A DNA stretch of 64,000 nucleotides from Desulfonatronum thioautotrophicum. GTDB lineage: Bacteria > Desulfobacterota > Desulfovibrionia > Desulfovibrionales > Desulfonatronaceae. Under the pieces are notes generated by a model that saw only the letters and a list, made by a program, of their open reading frames with translations, was not told the origin of the DNA and searched no databases. The stretch spans positions 382,888 to 446,887 of the forward strand of contig NZ_KN882168.1 in assembly GCF_000934745.1 (NCBI RefSeq), written 5' to 3'. This document shows positions 17,176 to 26,078 of the stretch, piece after piece (the stretch's first letter is position 1; the number at the start of each line of letters is the position of its first letter). The position numbers were made by a program, and so were the translations under genes.

Positions 17176-17919
17176 TCATCCCAATCGATCGGCCAGTTCC
17201 GGCAAACAACTCTCGGCCGGCAGATCCAGGCGGACGTCGGCCAGATCGCCGTAACTGGTCGGTCCAAGATTGATTTCCAGCACCCGACCACCACCTGCCT
17301 TGACCTGATAGGGGATGATGTTGGCCGGAGCCACGTCTCCGGATGTGCCTATGATCACGGCCAGATCGGCCTGGGTACTCCAGCGTTGGCTTTCGACCAG
17401 AGCCCTTTGCGGGATGGCCTCACCAAAAAAGACCAGAGAAGGACGGACCACGCCGCCGCAGGCCTCACACATCCAGGGCAAGTCCGCAAGAGTCAGGCCT
17501 TGTGCCGCCTCGGCCAGGTAGTCCCGGCGGCAGGCATTGCAATAAAAACCACGACAATTGCCATGAAACTCGATCACGTTGTTCGTTACGGCCTGCTGGT
17601 GCAATCCGTCGATGTTCTGGGTGATCACCATGTCCAAACGGCCAACCTGCTCCAACCGGGTCAAGGCCTTGTGGGCCGGATTGGGCGCTGCCTTTTCGAA
17701 CATGGTCAAGGCATCCAAAAGAAACTCCCAAACGGCCTTGGGATTGTTCTCCAGGCCCCAGGTGCTGGCGACCACGTTGGCATCGAAGCGCGACCAGAGG
17801 CCACCGGGACTGCGAAAATCCGGAATGCCACTGGGCACGGAGATCCCGGCTCCGGTCAACGCAACGACGCTCCGTGCGGAGCGCCAGAGGTCGGCTGACT
17901 GATCAATGAGATTTGACAT
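17176..17919 (-). CDS. cobB: Sirtuin-type NAD-dependent protein deacylase
   Basis: 247 residues with all sirtuin motifs: GAGISVPSGIPDFRSPGGLW at about 23-42 for NAD, QNIDGLHQQA near 119 and FHGNCRGF near 137 with the catalytic His. A four-Cys zinc site (CNACRRDY ... CEACGG) lies at about 147-183, and VFFGEAIP and GTSGDVAPAN follow. It removes acyl groups from lysines using NAD. The gene sits between the PHP phosphoesterase gene and tolQ, all in the same direction. Confidence 0.94.
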   Translation of the reverse strand: MSNLIDQSADLWRSARSVVALTGAGISVPSGIPDFRSPGGLWSRFDANVVASTWGLENNPKAVWEFLLDALTMFEKAAPNPAHKALTRLEQVGRLDMVITQNIDGLHQQAVTNNVIEFHGNCRGFYCNACRRDYLAEAAQGLTLADLPWMCEACGGVVRPSLVFFGEAIPQRALVESQRWSTQADLAVIIGTSGDVAPANIIPYQVKAGGGRVLEINLGPTSYGDLADVRLDLPAESCLPELADRLG

Positions 17920-18048
17920 GTCTTTTTGGGAGGCTCCGGGTTCACGGTTCAGCGGTTCACGGTTGGCGATCTTGCCGCACGCATGTATCGTTTTTGCAGG
18001 GAATCGAAGCAGGCAGCCCCCTTGCCTTCAGGTCTCAGCCCTAATCCT

Positions 18049-18711
18049 TCACCCCTCTCCCTTCCGCCTTCCCTTCTCCACTAGTGCCCAGGAATTGGCC
18101 TCTGCTTGCAGGTATTCATCCTGGGTCAGGCCGGCACCCAGGGCGACATGCTGCCGGCGATCACGAGAAACAAGGTCTTCAGGGGCATGGGCGTCGTTGT
18201 TGATGACCAGTTTCGCGCCAAAACGCCGGGCCATGGCCGCTACATGACCGTTGGTCAGGCTGTGACCCTTGCGGGTGGTAATTTCCAAACACACTCCCCG
18301 CTCAACCGCCAGTTCCACCTCTTCAGGGGTGATCAGTCCAGGGTGGGCCAGGATATCGACGCCGGCCTCGATGGCCTGCAGATTCGTGCCCCGTTCCACC
18401 GGTTCGACAATGGTCTCGCCATGGGCAAGCACCAGCTGGGCTCCGTTCATGCGCGCGGTAGCCACCAACTCAGGGATCAGGCCGGGAGGAACATGGGTCA
18501 GTTCCACTCCCAGCAGAATGTCCAAACCAAGGTATGTCGCACCCTGGGTAGCCACGCGACCCACGTTTTCCAAGACCAGAAACAAATTGCTGGAGTCCAC
18601 GTGGTCGGTAAAGGCCATGGCCTGATAACCGGCAGCCTTGGCCCGCCGGGCCAGTTCCGTCGGCAACAGCGCTCCGTCGCTGAACAGGGTATGGGTATGC
18701 AGATCAATCAT
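18049..18711 (-). CDS. PHP-domain phosphoesterase
   Basis: 220 residues from ATG at 18711; an upstream TTG at 18744 is less likely. The PHP metal motifs are present: MIDLHTHTLFSDGALLP at the start (HxH), FTDHVDSSN near 41, LLGVELTHVPP near 68, an AHGET motif near 95, DILAHPGL near 117 and INNDAHAPEDL near 168. Members include histidinol phosphatases and nucleotide phosphatases, so the substrate cannot be named. The start lies 8 bases inside the end of the preceding gene region, indicating tight coupling. Confidence 0.88.
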   Translation of the reverse strand: MIDLHTHTLFSDGALLPTELARRAKAAGYQAMAFTDHVDSSNLFLVLENVGRVATQGATYLGLDILLGVELTHVPPGLIPELVATARMNGAQLVLAHGETIVEPVERGTNLQAIEAGVDILAHPGLITPEEVELAVERGVCLEITTRKGHSLTNGHVAAMARRFGAKLVINNDAHAPEDLVSRDRRQHVALGAGLTQDEYLQAEANSWALVEKGRRKGEG

Positions 18712-18718
18712 TGATGGG

Positions 18719-19213
18719 TCACATCTTGTACTTGGTATCGTCAATGGTGTATTTTTCCAAAATTTCGTTCCACTGCTGCGCGTCCTCGGTTTTCAAAACC
18801 GCCTGGTAGCGTTTTTCCCGAACCTCGACGATGTGGGCCAGAACCTCCTCGCTGACGCGGATGGGCACCTGAGCCCGCAACCCCAGAGCAATGGCGTCCG
18901 AGGGGCGTGAATCAATCCGCTTCAGGGCTTCACCTTGCAGCACAACGATCTCGGCGAAATAGGTATTGTCCTGCAACCGGACAACGTCCACATTGCGAAC
19001 CTCGCCGCCCAGTGCCTCAATGGCCTGAAGCAGCAGGTCGTGGGTCATGGGGCGGGGCAGACGGACATCGTTGAGCACCATGGAAATGGCCACTGCCTCC
19101 ATGGCACCGATCCAAATCGGCAGTACCTGTTTTTCCTCTTTGTCCTTGAGAATCAGCACAGGCACCTGGCTGTCCTCGTCCAAAGCCAGCCCATAAATAT
19201 GCATTTCAATCAT
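18719..19213 (-). CDS. Bifunctional nuclease family protein (DUF151)
   Basis: 164 residues from ATG at 19213, whose ATGA overlaps the miaB stop. The family core is clear: VPVLILKDKEEKQVLPIWIG near 17, DVVRLQDNTYFAEIVV near 76, and RIDSRPSDAIALGLRAQVPI near 99, the most conserved block. Plant and archaeal members have been reported to have RNase and DNase activity; the bacterial function is unclear. Coupled to miaB and followed directly by the PHP gene, suggesting one operon. Confidence 0.9.
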   Translation of the reverse strand: MIEMHIYGLALDEDSQVPVLILKDKEEKQVLPIWIGAMEAVAISMVLNDVRLPRPMTHDLLLQAIEALGGEVRNVDVVRLQDNTYFAEIVVLQGEALKRIDSRPSDAIALGLRAQVPIRVSEEVLAHIVEVREKRYQAVLKTEDAQQWNEILEKYTIDDTKYKM

Positions 19214-20586
19214 CCGACCACCTCCACGCATCCCCAAAGCGAATGCTTTTTGGCCTCCTGAATCCGTACCGGCACGATGTTGCCGATCAGCTCTTGAGGC
19301 AATCCTGACGGCATGGAGAAGTTCACGGTCTGCCCGAACTCATCCCGGCCACGACAGCTCGGCAAGCCCCGCGAACTCCTTTTGCTCTCCCCCTCCACCA
19401 GCACTTCGCAGCGGCGCCCGACACGGCTATGCAACCAGTCCTCGGAGAGTTCGGTTTGCAAATCCTGCAGAACCTTGAGCCGCTCGGCCTTCACGGCCTT
19501 GTCCAGCTTGCCTTCCATGGTCGCGGCCCGGGTTCCGGGACGATCCGAGTAGACAAAGGAAAAACTGCCAGCAAACCCAACGGTGCGCATGGCATAAAGG
19601 GTCGCCGCAAAATCCTCCTCCGTCTCTCCGGGAAAGCCGACAATCAGATCGGTGGTCAGGGCGATTTCCGGACGGACCCGGCGCAGGTTCATGACCAGAT
19701 CCAGATAATATTCAATTGTATATTTTCGGCCCATGGCCTGCAATACCGCATTGGAACCGGATTGCATCGGCAGATGCAAATGCGGGCAAAGCGTATCGTG
19801 ACGTCCGAAGGCGGCGATGGTTTCCAGGGACAGGTCCTTGGGGTGGGAGGTGGTGAAATGCAATCGCCGCAGTCCAGGGAGAGCGGCCACGGCGTCCAGC
19901 AAGGCCGGGAATCCGGGATCTCCCTGACGGGCGGCTTTGTCCTGCGCATCAAGGCCGTAGCTGTTCACGTTTTGGCCCAGAAGGGTAATTTCATGAGCCC
20001 CCCTGTCAATCAGTTCCCGGCATTCAGTGAGAATCGCCTCGCGGGACCGGGAGCGCTGGCGGCCCCTGGTCAGCGGAACGATACAGTAGGCGCAGAAATT
20101 ATCGCATCCCTGCATGATGGTGACGTATGCCTGGCGTTGCGCGCCATGCCCCAAATTGGCCGGAAGGGCCGTAGCCCGTTCGGGAAAGGATTCCGAGAAA
20201 TCCAGAAGGCTCAGCCGCAAGTCGGGTTCCCGCGTCAAACGGGCCAGCGCACCGGGAACCATGGGCAGTCCGTCCGGCCCGAAAACCAACCTTACATAGG
20301 GAAAGCGCGCAAAAAAGGCTTCCCCCACCTGCTGGGCCACGCATCCTCCCACGGCCACCAGGAGTTCAGGGTTGCGCAGCCACGCATCCCGCAAACGCCC
20401 CAAATGGCTGTAGACCTTCTGCTCCGGCTTCTCTCGCACACTACAGGTGTTCAGGATGAGAACGCCGGCATCGTTTTCCGTTCCCTGATTCCATCCCAGG
20501 CCTTCCAGCGATTGGCTGAGCCACTGGGAATCATGAACATTCATCTGACAGCCGAACGTCGTAAGGTGAAATATGGGCGCGCTCAC
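19210..20586 (-). CDS. miaB: tRNA-2-methylthio-N6-dimethylallyladenosine synthase MiaB
   Basis: 458 residues. It adds the methylthio group to i6A37 in tRNAs reading UNN codons using two [4Fe-4S] clusters. Domains in order: the N-terminal UPF0004 domain (TFGCQMNVHDS at 9-19, plus LNTCSVRE and VGGCVAQQ, giving three cluster Cys); the radical SAM domain with CDNFCAYCIVP at about 159-169; and the C-terminal TRAM domain with VLVEGESKRS. MiaB rather than MtaB or RimO is supported by the TFGCQMN and GCDNFCAYCIVP pattern. The start overlaps the stop of the upstream kinase gene by four bases. Confidence 0.95.
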   Translation of the reverse strand: MSAPIFHLTTFGCQMNVHDSQWLSQSLEGLGWNQGTENDAGVLILNTCSVREKPEQKVYSHLGRLRDAWLRNPELLVAVGGCVAQQVGEAFFARFPYVRLVFGPDGLPMVPGALARLTREPDLRLSLLDFSESFPERATALPANLGHGAQRQAYVTIMQGCDNFCAYCIVPLTRGRQRSRSREAILTECRELIDRGAHEITLLGQNVNSYGLDAQDKAARQGDPGFPALLDAVAALPGLRRLHFTTSHPKDLSLETIAAFGRHDTLCPHLHLPMQSGSNAVLQAMGRKYTIEYYLDLVMNLRRVRPEIALTTDLIVGFPGETEEDFAATLYAMRTVGFAGSFSFVYSDRPGTRAATMEGKLDKAVKAERLKVLQDLQTELSEDWLHSRVGRRCEVLVEGESKRSSRGLPSCRGRDEFGQTVNFSMPSGLPQELIGNIVPVRIQEAKKHSLWGCVEVVG

Positions 20587-21272
20587 TTCAACCAGCTCTC
20601 CAAAAATTGCAGTACCTGATCCCTGGCCTGGTCAAGGGTCAGGACGGCCACGTCCACCACGCATTCCGCATGAGCGTCCTCCTCAAAGGGCACGTCCACC
20701 CCGATCACCTGCCCCAGGCCGAGATGCTCGCGACCAGTTCGTCGGCGGTCCAGGGCCTTTGCATACAACCCGGCCATGACCAAACCCTCGGGGCGCTCCT
20801 GCTCTCGAGCCATGGCCAAGTCCAGGGGACAACGAATAAAGACTTCGGCGAACCGTTGAATCTGCTTCCGGGCAGCGGCCCGTACCGCCAGGCGATGGGC
20901 CGTGCCGTCCATGAGCACCCCTCGGCCCTGGGCCACCAGACCCGCCGCTTCCTGGATAAAGCGATCGTAGGCTTGGGCGCGCTCTTCAGGGGTATAGGTC
21001 GGTTTTGGAAAATAAACCTTGCGGCGGGCGTCCATCTCCAGATGAATGGTCGGAACTCCGCGCTCCTCAAGGCTGCCACCCACGGCCCTGGCCAGGGTAC
21101 TTTTTCCGGAGCCGGGCAGTCCGGTGAACCACACCGCCCAGCCGCGGCTGCCTGCTGTGTTCTTCATGGTCACCAAGGGTTCAGGTCCGGGGACAGACCC
21201 AGGGACAGGCTTAGGGCCGGGTTTAGGGCCAGGTACGGATTCAGGCGCTGGATATGCCAACGGATCAGCCAC
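20583..21272 (-). CDS. Adenylylsulfate kinase-like P-loop kinase
   Basis: 229 residues if the GTG at 21272 is used (three bases after the previous stop); ATG at 21167 would remove a Pro/Gly-rich leader made of repeated PGPKP/PGPEP units. The kinase domain has Walker A FTGLPGSGKST, LEMDARRKVYFPKP, an MDGTAHRL segment and VFIRCPLDLAMARE, as in APS kinase domains that phosphorylate adenylylsulfate. The usual SDGDxxR element is replaced, and the neighbours are an APH-fold kinase and miaB rather than sulfate-assimilation genes, so it may act on another substrate. Confidence 0.75.
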   Translation of the reverse strand: MADPLAYPAPESVPGPKPGPKPVPGSVPGPEPLVTMKNTAGSRGWAVWFTGLPGSGKSTLARAVGGSLEERGVPTIHLEMDARRKVYFPKPTYTPEERAQAYDRFIQEAAGLVAQGRGVLMDGTAHRLAVRAAARKQIQRFAEVFIRCPLDLAMAREQERPEGLVMAGLYAKALDRRRTGREHLGLGQVIGVDVPFEEDAHAECVVDVAVLTLDQARDQVLQFLESWLK

Positions 21273-21275
21273 AAT

Positions 21276-22382
21276 TCAGTCCATATAGGTGTTGATCCGA
21301 TCATAGGCGAACCGTTCATCATTCAAAACGTTTTCCATAAACCGGAACAGCCCGAGGCGCACGTTCAGGGGATGGCCAGGATACCATTCCGGGGAAGCGA
21401 TAACCAGGGTGCGAAAAACCTGAAATGGTGCAATGACGTCCAGGATTTCCCGGTCGTTGGTCAATTCCAGATAGATATCCCAAAATGTCCGGTATAGTCG
21501 TTCAAAATCACCGGAAAGTCGGGGATGGTCGTACAGCCCGAAGAGCAGATAATTGCAGCTCATGGTCGCGACATCGTCCGCTGCTTCGCCCCATTCGCCC
21601 CGACTGCGGTCCAGCACCCGAAAATCTCCGTCCTTCAGGATCAGCACGTTCCAAGGGTGAAAGTCTCCGTGGACAGCGGCCAGGCGATGCGCGTAGTCTC
21701 GCAGCTTCCAGCGCCAATCGATCAACCGTCGTTCCAGTGCCTGAAAACGATCCGGCAGGAAATGCTCGTAAGGGTGTGGGTAGGCGTCAACCAACCCAAA
21801 AATACATTCCGAAGCTCCGATCAGGTTCCGGATGCGCCGCCAATACAGATCCGGCTCCTGCTTTTTTTGGCCGTGAATGCCGGCCAGCCACCGGGCAAAC
21901 GCCTCGGCTTTGGCCAGGTCCTCCGACTCCAGTCCGGTTTGCCGAATCCGTTCCAGGTCCCGGTAATAGTCATACCCCTGGACCATTTCGTTGACCATGA
22001 AGAATTCACGGGGCTCCCGCACCGGAATCATCGCGCCCTGGCGGTCCACATAGCCCAGCCCCAGGGGCCGGACATGCCTGTCCATCACCGCGCCGGCCTC
22101 GTACTGGAACATCAATATTGCGGCCCGGTCCCAATAGTACTGGTGCCCGTACTTGTCCCCCCGCATGGTGGAGAGCACCGCTTCCCTGGTTTCACCGCCC
22201 TGCTCATAACGGATGTACACCGGCTTGCCGTAGCCGAAATCTTTCATCCCCTGGGTTCCCTGAGCGCCCATTTCCCTTGCTTCCAGCAGTCGGGCATCAG
22301 GGCCGAACTGAGCCTGGAGATACTGCTCCAACCTGTTCAGGTGCATCTGCAGGGCCGGACGCTTCTGATTGCGCATGGGCAT
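21276..22382 (-). CDS. Aminoglycoside-phosphotransferase-fold (APH) kinase
   Basis: 368 residues from ATG at 22382, with GGGAGG upstream; a longer frame to 22517 lacks a site. The catalytic loop VHGDFHPWNVLI near 260 and the metal-binding FRVLDRSRGEWGEAADDVA near 277 are those of APH/choline-kinase-like proteins. The N-terminal nucleotide-binding half is divergent. Small-molecule substrate unknown; nothing indicates antibiotic resistance. It is four bases upstream of the APS-kinase-like gene, and two stacked kinases suggest a shared pathway. Confidence 0.8.
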   Translation of the reverse strand: MPMRNQKRPALQMHLNRLEQYLQAQFGPDARLLEAREMGAQGTQGMKDFGYGKPVYIRYEQGGETREAVLSTMRGDKYGHQYYWDRAAILMFQYEAGAVMDRHVRPLGLGYVDRQGAMIPVREPREFFMVNEMVQGYDYYRDLERIRQTGLESEDLAKAEAFARWLAGIHGQKKQEPDLYWRRIRNLIGASECIFGLVDAYPHPYEHFLPDRFQALERRLIDWRWKLRDYAHRLAAVHGDFHPWNVLILKDGDFRVLDRSRGEWGEAADDVATMSCNYLLFGLYDHPRLSGDFERLYRTFWDIYLELTNDREILDVIAPFQVFRTLVIASPEWYPGHPLNVRLGLFRFMENVLNDERFAYDRINTYMD

Positions 22383-22773
22383 GGGAACCTCCCGGGGATG
22401 TCGGTTGACGAGCCGGATTCCGGTCAGGAAGATCGTTGTTCCGGAATTACCGGCTGCAAATCGGGGATTGCAGGCATCTTGGCCTGCATGGATAGGCAAA
22501 GCTGCCTGTCCCACCATTTTGACACATTGGCATCTGGTTCCAGATGATCATCCGATTAATCGCGCCTCGTAGGGGCAAGGCCTTGCTCCTGCCCTTTGCC
22601 CAGATCATCATGGCGGCACGGTAGATCGTTTTTTGGTGTTTCTCCTCGTTGCCTCGCCCATCCAGGGCAGCCGCGAGGGCTGCCCTGGATGGGCGAGGCT
22701 CTCATGCGCATTTTCACGGCGCCAAAAAGTGTCAACCTGTTTCCCCGGATAAATGAAACATCCCCCAATCCTC
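22383..22773. other. Intergenic region with a 'gtaggggc' element
   Basis: It lacks a convincing gene. At 22568-22705 there is an element beginning gtaggggcaaggccttgctc that contains the inverted pair gcctcgcccatccagggcag and its near complement. A related element is at 55628-55757. The region also holds a caggcatcttggcctgcatg-type hairpin near 22480. Confidence 0.55.
22568..22705. repeat. 'gtaggggc...cctcgttgcctcgcc' element, copy 1
   Basis: It shares with 55628-55757 the order gtaggggca, tgccctttgc, cacggt(t/a)gatcgtt, ctcctcgttgcctcgcc, cagggc(a/g)gccgcgaggg. It ends in a palindrome-rich segment. Confidence 0.7.
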
Positions 22774-23700
22774 TTAGAAATTTTCCGCGTACCTGGCCCA
22801 GAACTCCTCAACAGTGAAGTGGTGCACCTGGGTGCCATGATGTTCCACGGCATAGGCCGCGCTGGTCAGGGCGACCTTGGCGGCCTCGGTCACGTCCCGA
22901 CCGTCCACCAGGCCTTTGATCAGTCCGGCCCGAAAGCAATCCCCGGCACCGGTGGGATCAACCACCTTGGAGACTTTGGCCGCGGGAAGGCGGGTTTCCT
23001 CTCCGGAGTCGAGCACAACGCACCCCTGTTCGCCCAGCGTCGTGATGATGGTCTTGACCCTGGTCAACAGTTCATCCCGGCCTGCTCCGGTATTTTTCAT
23101 GATCATCTCCAGCTCGTAGTCGTTGGAAATGAGGATCTCCGCGCCAGTGAGCATTTCCAGCATCTGCTCACCGGAAAAAGCCGGGATATTCTGACCGGGA
23201 TCAAAGATATAGCGAACGCCCTTTTCACGATAGATCCGGCTGTATCCGGCCATGTCCTGGAGATTGCCCGGAGCAACCACGGCCAGGACGTCCTCGGTGG
23301 CCACCGTGGAAAAATCGTACTCCGAGGAATGATTCATGGCCGCGGGGTTGAATCCGGTGATCTGATTGTCGGACTGATCCGTGGTAATGTACGCCGATGC
23401 TGTCAGCTCATCCGGAATGATCCGGATACCCGTCTTGTCCATCTCCAGTTCATCCAGCCATTGATCGTAGTTTGCGAAATCCTTGCCGCCCACTGAAGCG
23501 AGAATCCGCGGCTTTTCCTGGAGCAGTCGCAGAGTGTAGGCGATGTTTCCGGCCGTGCCGCCAAACTTTTCATTCACCCCGTTGACCAGAAAACAGACAT
23601 TCAGGATGTGGATCTTATCCGGCATGATGTGGTCGGCGAAACGGCCGGGGAACGGCATGATCCGGTCATAGGCAATGGAACCGGAAACAAGAATCTGCAT
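22774..23700 (-). CDS. PfkB-family carbohydrate/adenosine kinase
   Basis: 308 residues from ATG at 23700, with AGAGAGG upstream; the longer frame is rejected. Ribokinase-fold signatures are present: FGGTAGNIAYTLRLL near 46-60, GGKDFANYDQWL near 73, and the catalytic DPTGAGDCFRAGLIKGL near 253-269. The overall pattern (SGSIAYDRIMPFPGRF and NVCFLVNGVNEKFGGTAGN) resembles the group usually annotated as adenosine or carbohydrate kinase in Desulfovibrio-type genomes. The exact sugar or nucleoside substrate is not decidable here. Confidence 0.9.
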   Translation of the reverse strand: MQILVSGSIAYDRIMPFPGRFADHIMPDKIHILNVCFLVNGVNEKFGGTAGNIAYTLRLLQEKPRILASVGGKDFANYDQWLDELEMDKTGIRIIPDELTASAYITTDQSDNQITGFNPAAMNHSSEYDFSTVATEDVLAVVAPGNLQDMAGYSRIYREKGVRYIFDPGQNIPAFSGEQMLEMLTGAEILISNDYELEMIMKNTGAGRDELLTRVKTIITTLGEQGCVVLDSGEETRLPAAKVSKVVDPTGAGDCFRAGLIKGLVDGRDVTEAAKVALTSAAYAVEHHGTQVHHFTVEEFWARYAENF

Positions 23701-23966
23701 GGTTGCCTCTCTTGTGGATGTTGAGCGTGATAGAAAAAAGGTCAGCCCCTTTGCTGGGCAGCAAAGGACTTGGGGCGTCAGCACGAAAATGAAATCCGGC
23801 CGGTACGCGTACCGGCCAGATCAAGGTTGCTGCGTTCTGTTGGAACACTCACCTGGGAATGAGGGAGAAACGCGATACTTCCGATTTTGCAAAGGCCCTG
23901 GTCTGCTCTTTCGCGATGCCCTTCTCCCGTGGGGACAAGCTGTCCATCAACGTACCGGAAAGGACG

Positions 23967-24293
23967 CTAACCAACCGGGCTGATGGTTTCCTGGCCAACC
24001 CAATCCAGGAAGGGCTGATGGCCGTCGGTCAAGGGCCAGGAAACAATGCATGGGCAGTCGTAGGAATGGATGGCTTTGACTCGTTCGACCAGGGAAGGCA
24101 TCAAATCGGCCCGGGTCTTGGCCACGACCACAACCTCGCTGCCTTCCTCCACCTTGCCTTCCCACCAGTAGAGGGATCGCATGTTGTCCAGAATATTCAC
24201 ACAGGCCGCCAGGCGATGGGAAATCAGTTCCCTGGCGATCATCGTGGCCTGATCCGAGTTTTCCGCGGTCATATACACCATAACCGGCTGCAT
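23967..24293 (-). CDS. cutA: Divalent-cation tolerance protein CutA
   Basis: 108 residues, the normal CutA1 length, with GGGAGG before the ATG. Visible family features are ARELISHRLAACVNIL near 20-35, YWWEGKVEEGSEVVVVAKT near 42-60, and IHSYDCPCIVSWPL near 75-88. The protein forms trimers and has been linked to copper and other cation tolerance, though its biochemical role is unsettled. It lies just downstream of a small cytochrome gene in the same direction. Confidence 0.94.
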   Translation of the reverse strand: MQPVMVYMTAENSDQATMIARELISHRLAACVNILDNMRSLYWWEGKVEEGSEVVVVAKTRADLMPSLVERVKAIHSYDCPCIVSWPLTDGHQPFLDWVGQETISPVG

Positions 24294-24323
24294 CAGTCCC
24301 TCCCGTTGGATTTTCGCCGGCCT

Positions 24324-24593
24324 CTACCTGTTGGCCAGGAAGTCCAAAACCGCGGTGCGTTCTTCATCGTTGAGCAACCCGGCGCGCCTGCCGACCATCC
24401 GGTCCACTGTCCGCTCCCACCAGGCATGATCCTGCCCGAAACGACGCTCTACCCGAGTCAAATCATGACATTGCGTGCACCGGTCCTGCACCAGCTGCTC
24501 ACCGTCCAGCGGTTCGCTGGAAACCGCCACCGTGGCCATAATCAACACCACACCTAGCAAAGATAATCCAACTGTCGAAATAAATCTGCTCAT
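24324..24593 (-). CDS. Small monohaem c-type cytochrome
   Basis: 89 residues, with AAGGAG before ATG. A signal peptide (residues 1-26) is followed by a single haem-binding CTQCH at about 39-43; the C-terminus contains WWERTVDRMVGRRAGLL followed by DEERTAVLDFL, where Met 66 could be the distal ligand. A periplasmic electron carrier or sensor-sized cytochrome is likely. Partner unknown. Confidence 0.85.
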   Translation of the reverse strand: MSRFISTVGLSLLGVVLIMATVAVSSEPLDGEQLVQDRCTQCHDLTRVERRFGQDHAWWERTVDRMVGRRAGLLNDEERTAVLDFLANR

Positions 24594-24790
24594 CGTTCTG
24601 CTCCTTGGTCATTATCCATTGTTGTTGGGAGATAACCGAACCTATCGACAGTACAGACAAAAGATACTGAAGGCATTTCGGGAAGACATGTTGAACATTG
24701 TTTCAAAAAGCCACCGGACAGCAAAAAGGCTCCGGGAGGCAATCGCGTGATTCACAGGCTATGAGCTTTCCAGGCAGAAATCAACGCTCA

Positions 24791-25297
24791 TCAAGTCAAT
24801 GACGGCTTGTTTTCGGTCCTGTGGTTCGGCTCCTTTTGCGGGGCGCCGTCCAAATTGGCATAGACCAGGCGCAACATTGCCTTGAAGTCCTCGACTTGAT
24901 CCTCATTCAGCCCATTGTACGCCCGTTCGGCCAGTTGACCGGCCACGCTCAGGATTCCCTCACGTACGGCCCGCCCCTCAGCGGTCAAAAAAATGCGACT
25001 GCAACGCCGATCATGCTTGTCGCGTTTCCGAAAAACCAAGCCTCTGCGCTCCAGGCCATCCAGGATACGCGTCATGTTGGTCATATCCTTGAACGTGGTC
25101 GAAGCCAAATCACGCTGAACCCCGCCATCATGGCTCCAAAGCTGCCAAAGCACCACGCACTGCTCAGGGGTAACCGCAAATCCCTGCTCATCCAGCAAAT
25201 GATGAAACTCCTTCTTGATGCGCAACGCTGTCCTGTTGACCAGGAAACCTGGCGAATCCTCCAGGTCCATGCGCAATATTCTCTCCATCCATGACAT
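24791..25297 (-). CDS. MarR family transcriptional regulator
   Basis: 168 residues. The winged-helix core is visible: FAVTPEQCVVLWQLWSHDG, then QRDLASTTFKDMTNMTRILDGLERRGLVFRKRD (read as two pieces) and DRRCSRIFLTAEGRAVRE. Regulators of this type bind palindromes as dimers and are often controlled by small ligands. The next genes downstream (cytochrome, cutA) run the same way but after about 200 bases, so its target is uncertain. The start could also be ATG at 25288. Confidence 0.9.
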   Translation of the reverse strand: MSWMERILRMDLEDSPGFLVNRTALRIKKEFHHLLDEQGFAVTPEQCVVLWQLWSHDGGVQRDLASTTFKDMTNMTRILDGLERRGLVFRKRDKHDRRCSRIFLTAEGRAVREGILSVAGQLAERAYNGLNEDQVEDFKAMLRLVYANLDGAPQKEPNHRTENKPSLT

Positions 25298-26078
25298 CGT
25301 TATCGTTGCTGCTCCAATTGTTTGATGGCATCTTCCCGGCCTCTCAAGTCAGAGGCCAGGGCAATTGTGTTCTCACGTAACTATCTGAAATTTATTACGC
25401 TGGCTTGCCCTGTTTGGGGCGGATCGATCGGCTTCGCCTGTTTGACTGAACCAGGAATCGTTCATCAAGACGTTGCCAGGCGCTACGAGCACAAGTTCCT
25501 GTTTATATTTCGCAACAGCTTGATATTCCGAGGCCGGTGAAGGAGTTTCGAGCCATTCCAAACAGGGTAATCCAGCCGTCTTTGCAAAAAAAAATGGTGA
25601 GAACAAAAATGCCCTGAGTCAGAGGCCGGACTGTATTGACCGGATCAGCACTCTTCGGCAAAAAAGCGCTTCCACGGGGACCATCTGCCGTTTTATCAAC
25701 CGCAATGCGGGTAGTGATATTGTTCATAAGAATTCATCCCCAAAAAGCAAACACACATGCCCGCGATCCCAAGGATGGTGTGCATGGGGTCGATCATTTT
25801 CTCTCGGAACAACACGGACTTACCTTGAAAGTGAGTAACTTCTCAAAAACTTGTGGCAGGCATGACCTGGATGCCCGCTCCCCGTCTGCACGAGGACAGG
25901 CTTCGCGGGCATGACGAGCTTGGGAGAACATGCCATTTCATTCATTCCCGCGTAGGCCTGCCTGTGCAGACAGGCAAGAATCCAGGGGCAGAGGAAAGTT
26001 AGGGGTTTGCCTGGCCTTTTTGAGCAATTACGAAAGTGAGGCCCATTTCATGAACCGTTAACCGCAACAGGAGGACGT
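25298..26078. other. Long intergenic region with REP-like element
   Basis: No supported gene; small frames here are not protein-like. The second large REP-like element lies at about 25832-26034, ending shortly before the porin gene's ribosome site. Its position relative to the porin mirrors copy 1 before pspA. Confidence 0.55.
25832..26034. repeat. REP-like intergenic element, copy 2
   Basis: Homologous along its length to 5829-5998: gtaacttctcaaaaacttgt, ggcatgacctggatgcccgc, cgcgggcatgacgagcttgg, cattcattcccgcg, and the right end gcctggcctttttgagcaat. It contains extra hairpin sequence cctgcctgtgcagacaggca. Confidence 0.75.

Noticed and set aside
20583-22382. Antibiotic-resistance or sulfate-assimilation cassette
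   Set aside because: The APH fold covers many non-resistance kinases, and no sulfate-adenylyltransferase or PAPS reductase gene is nearby.
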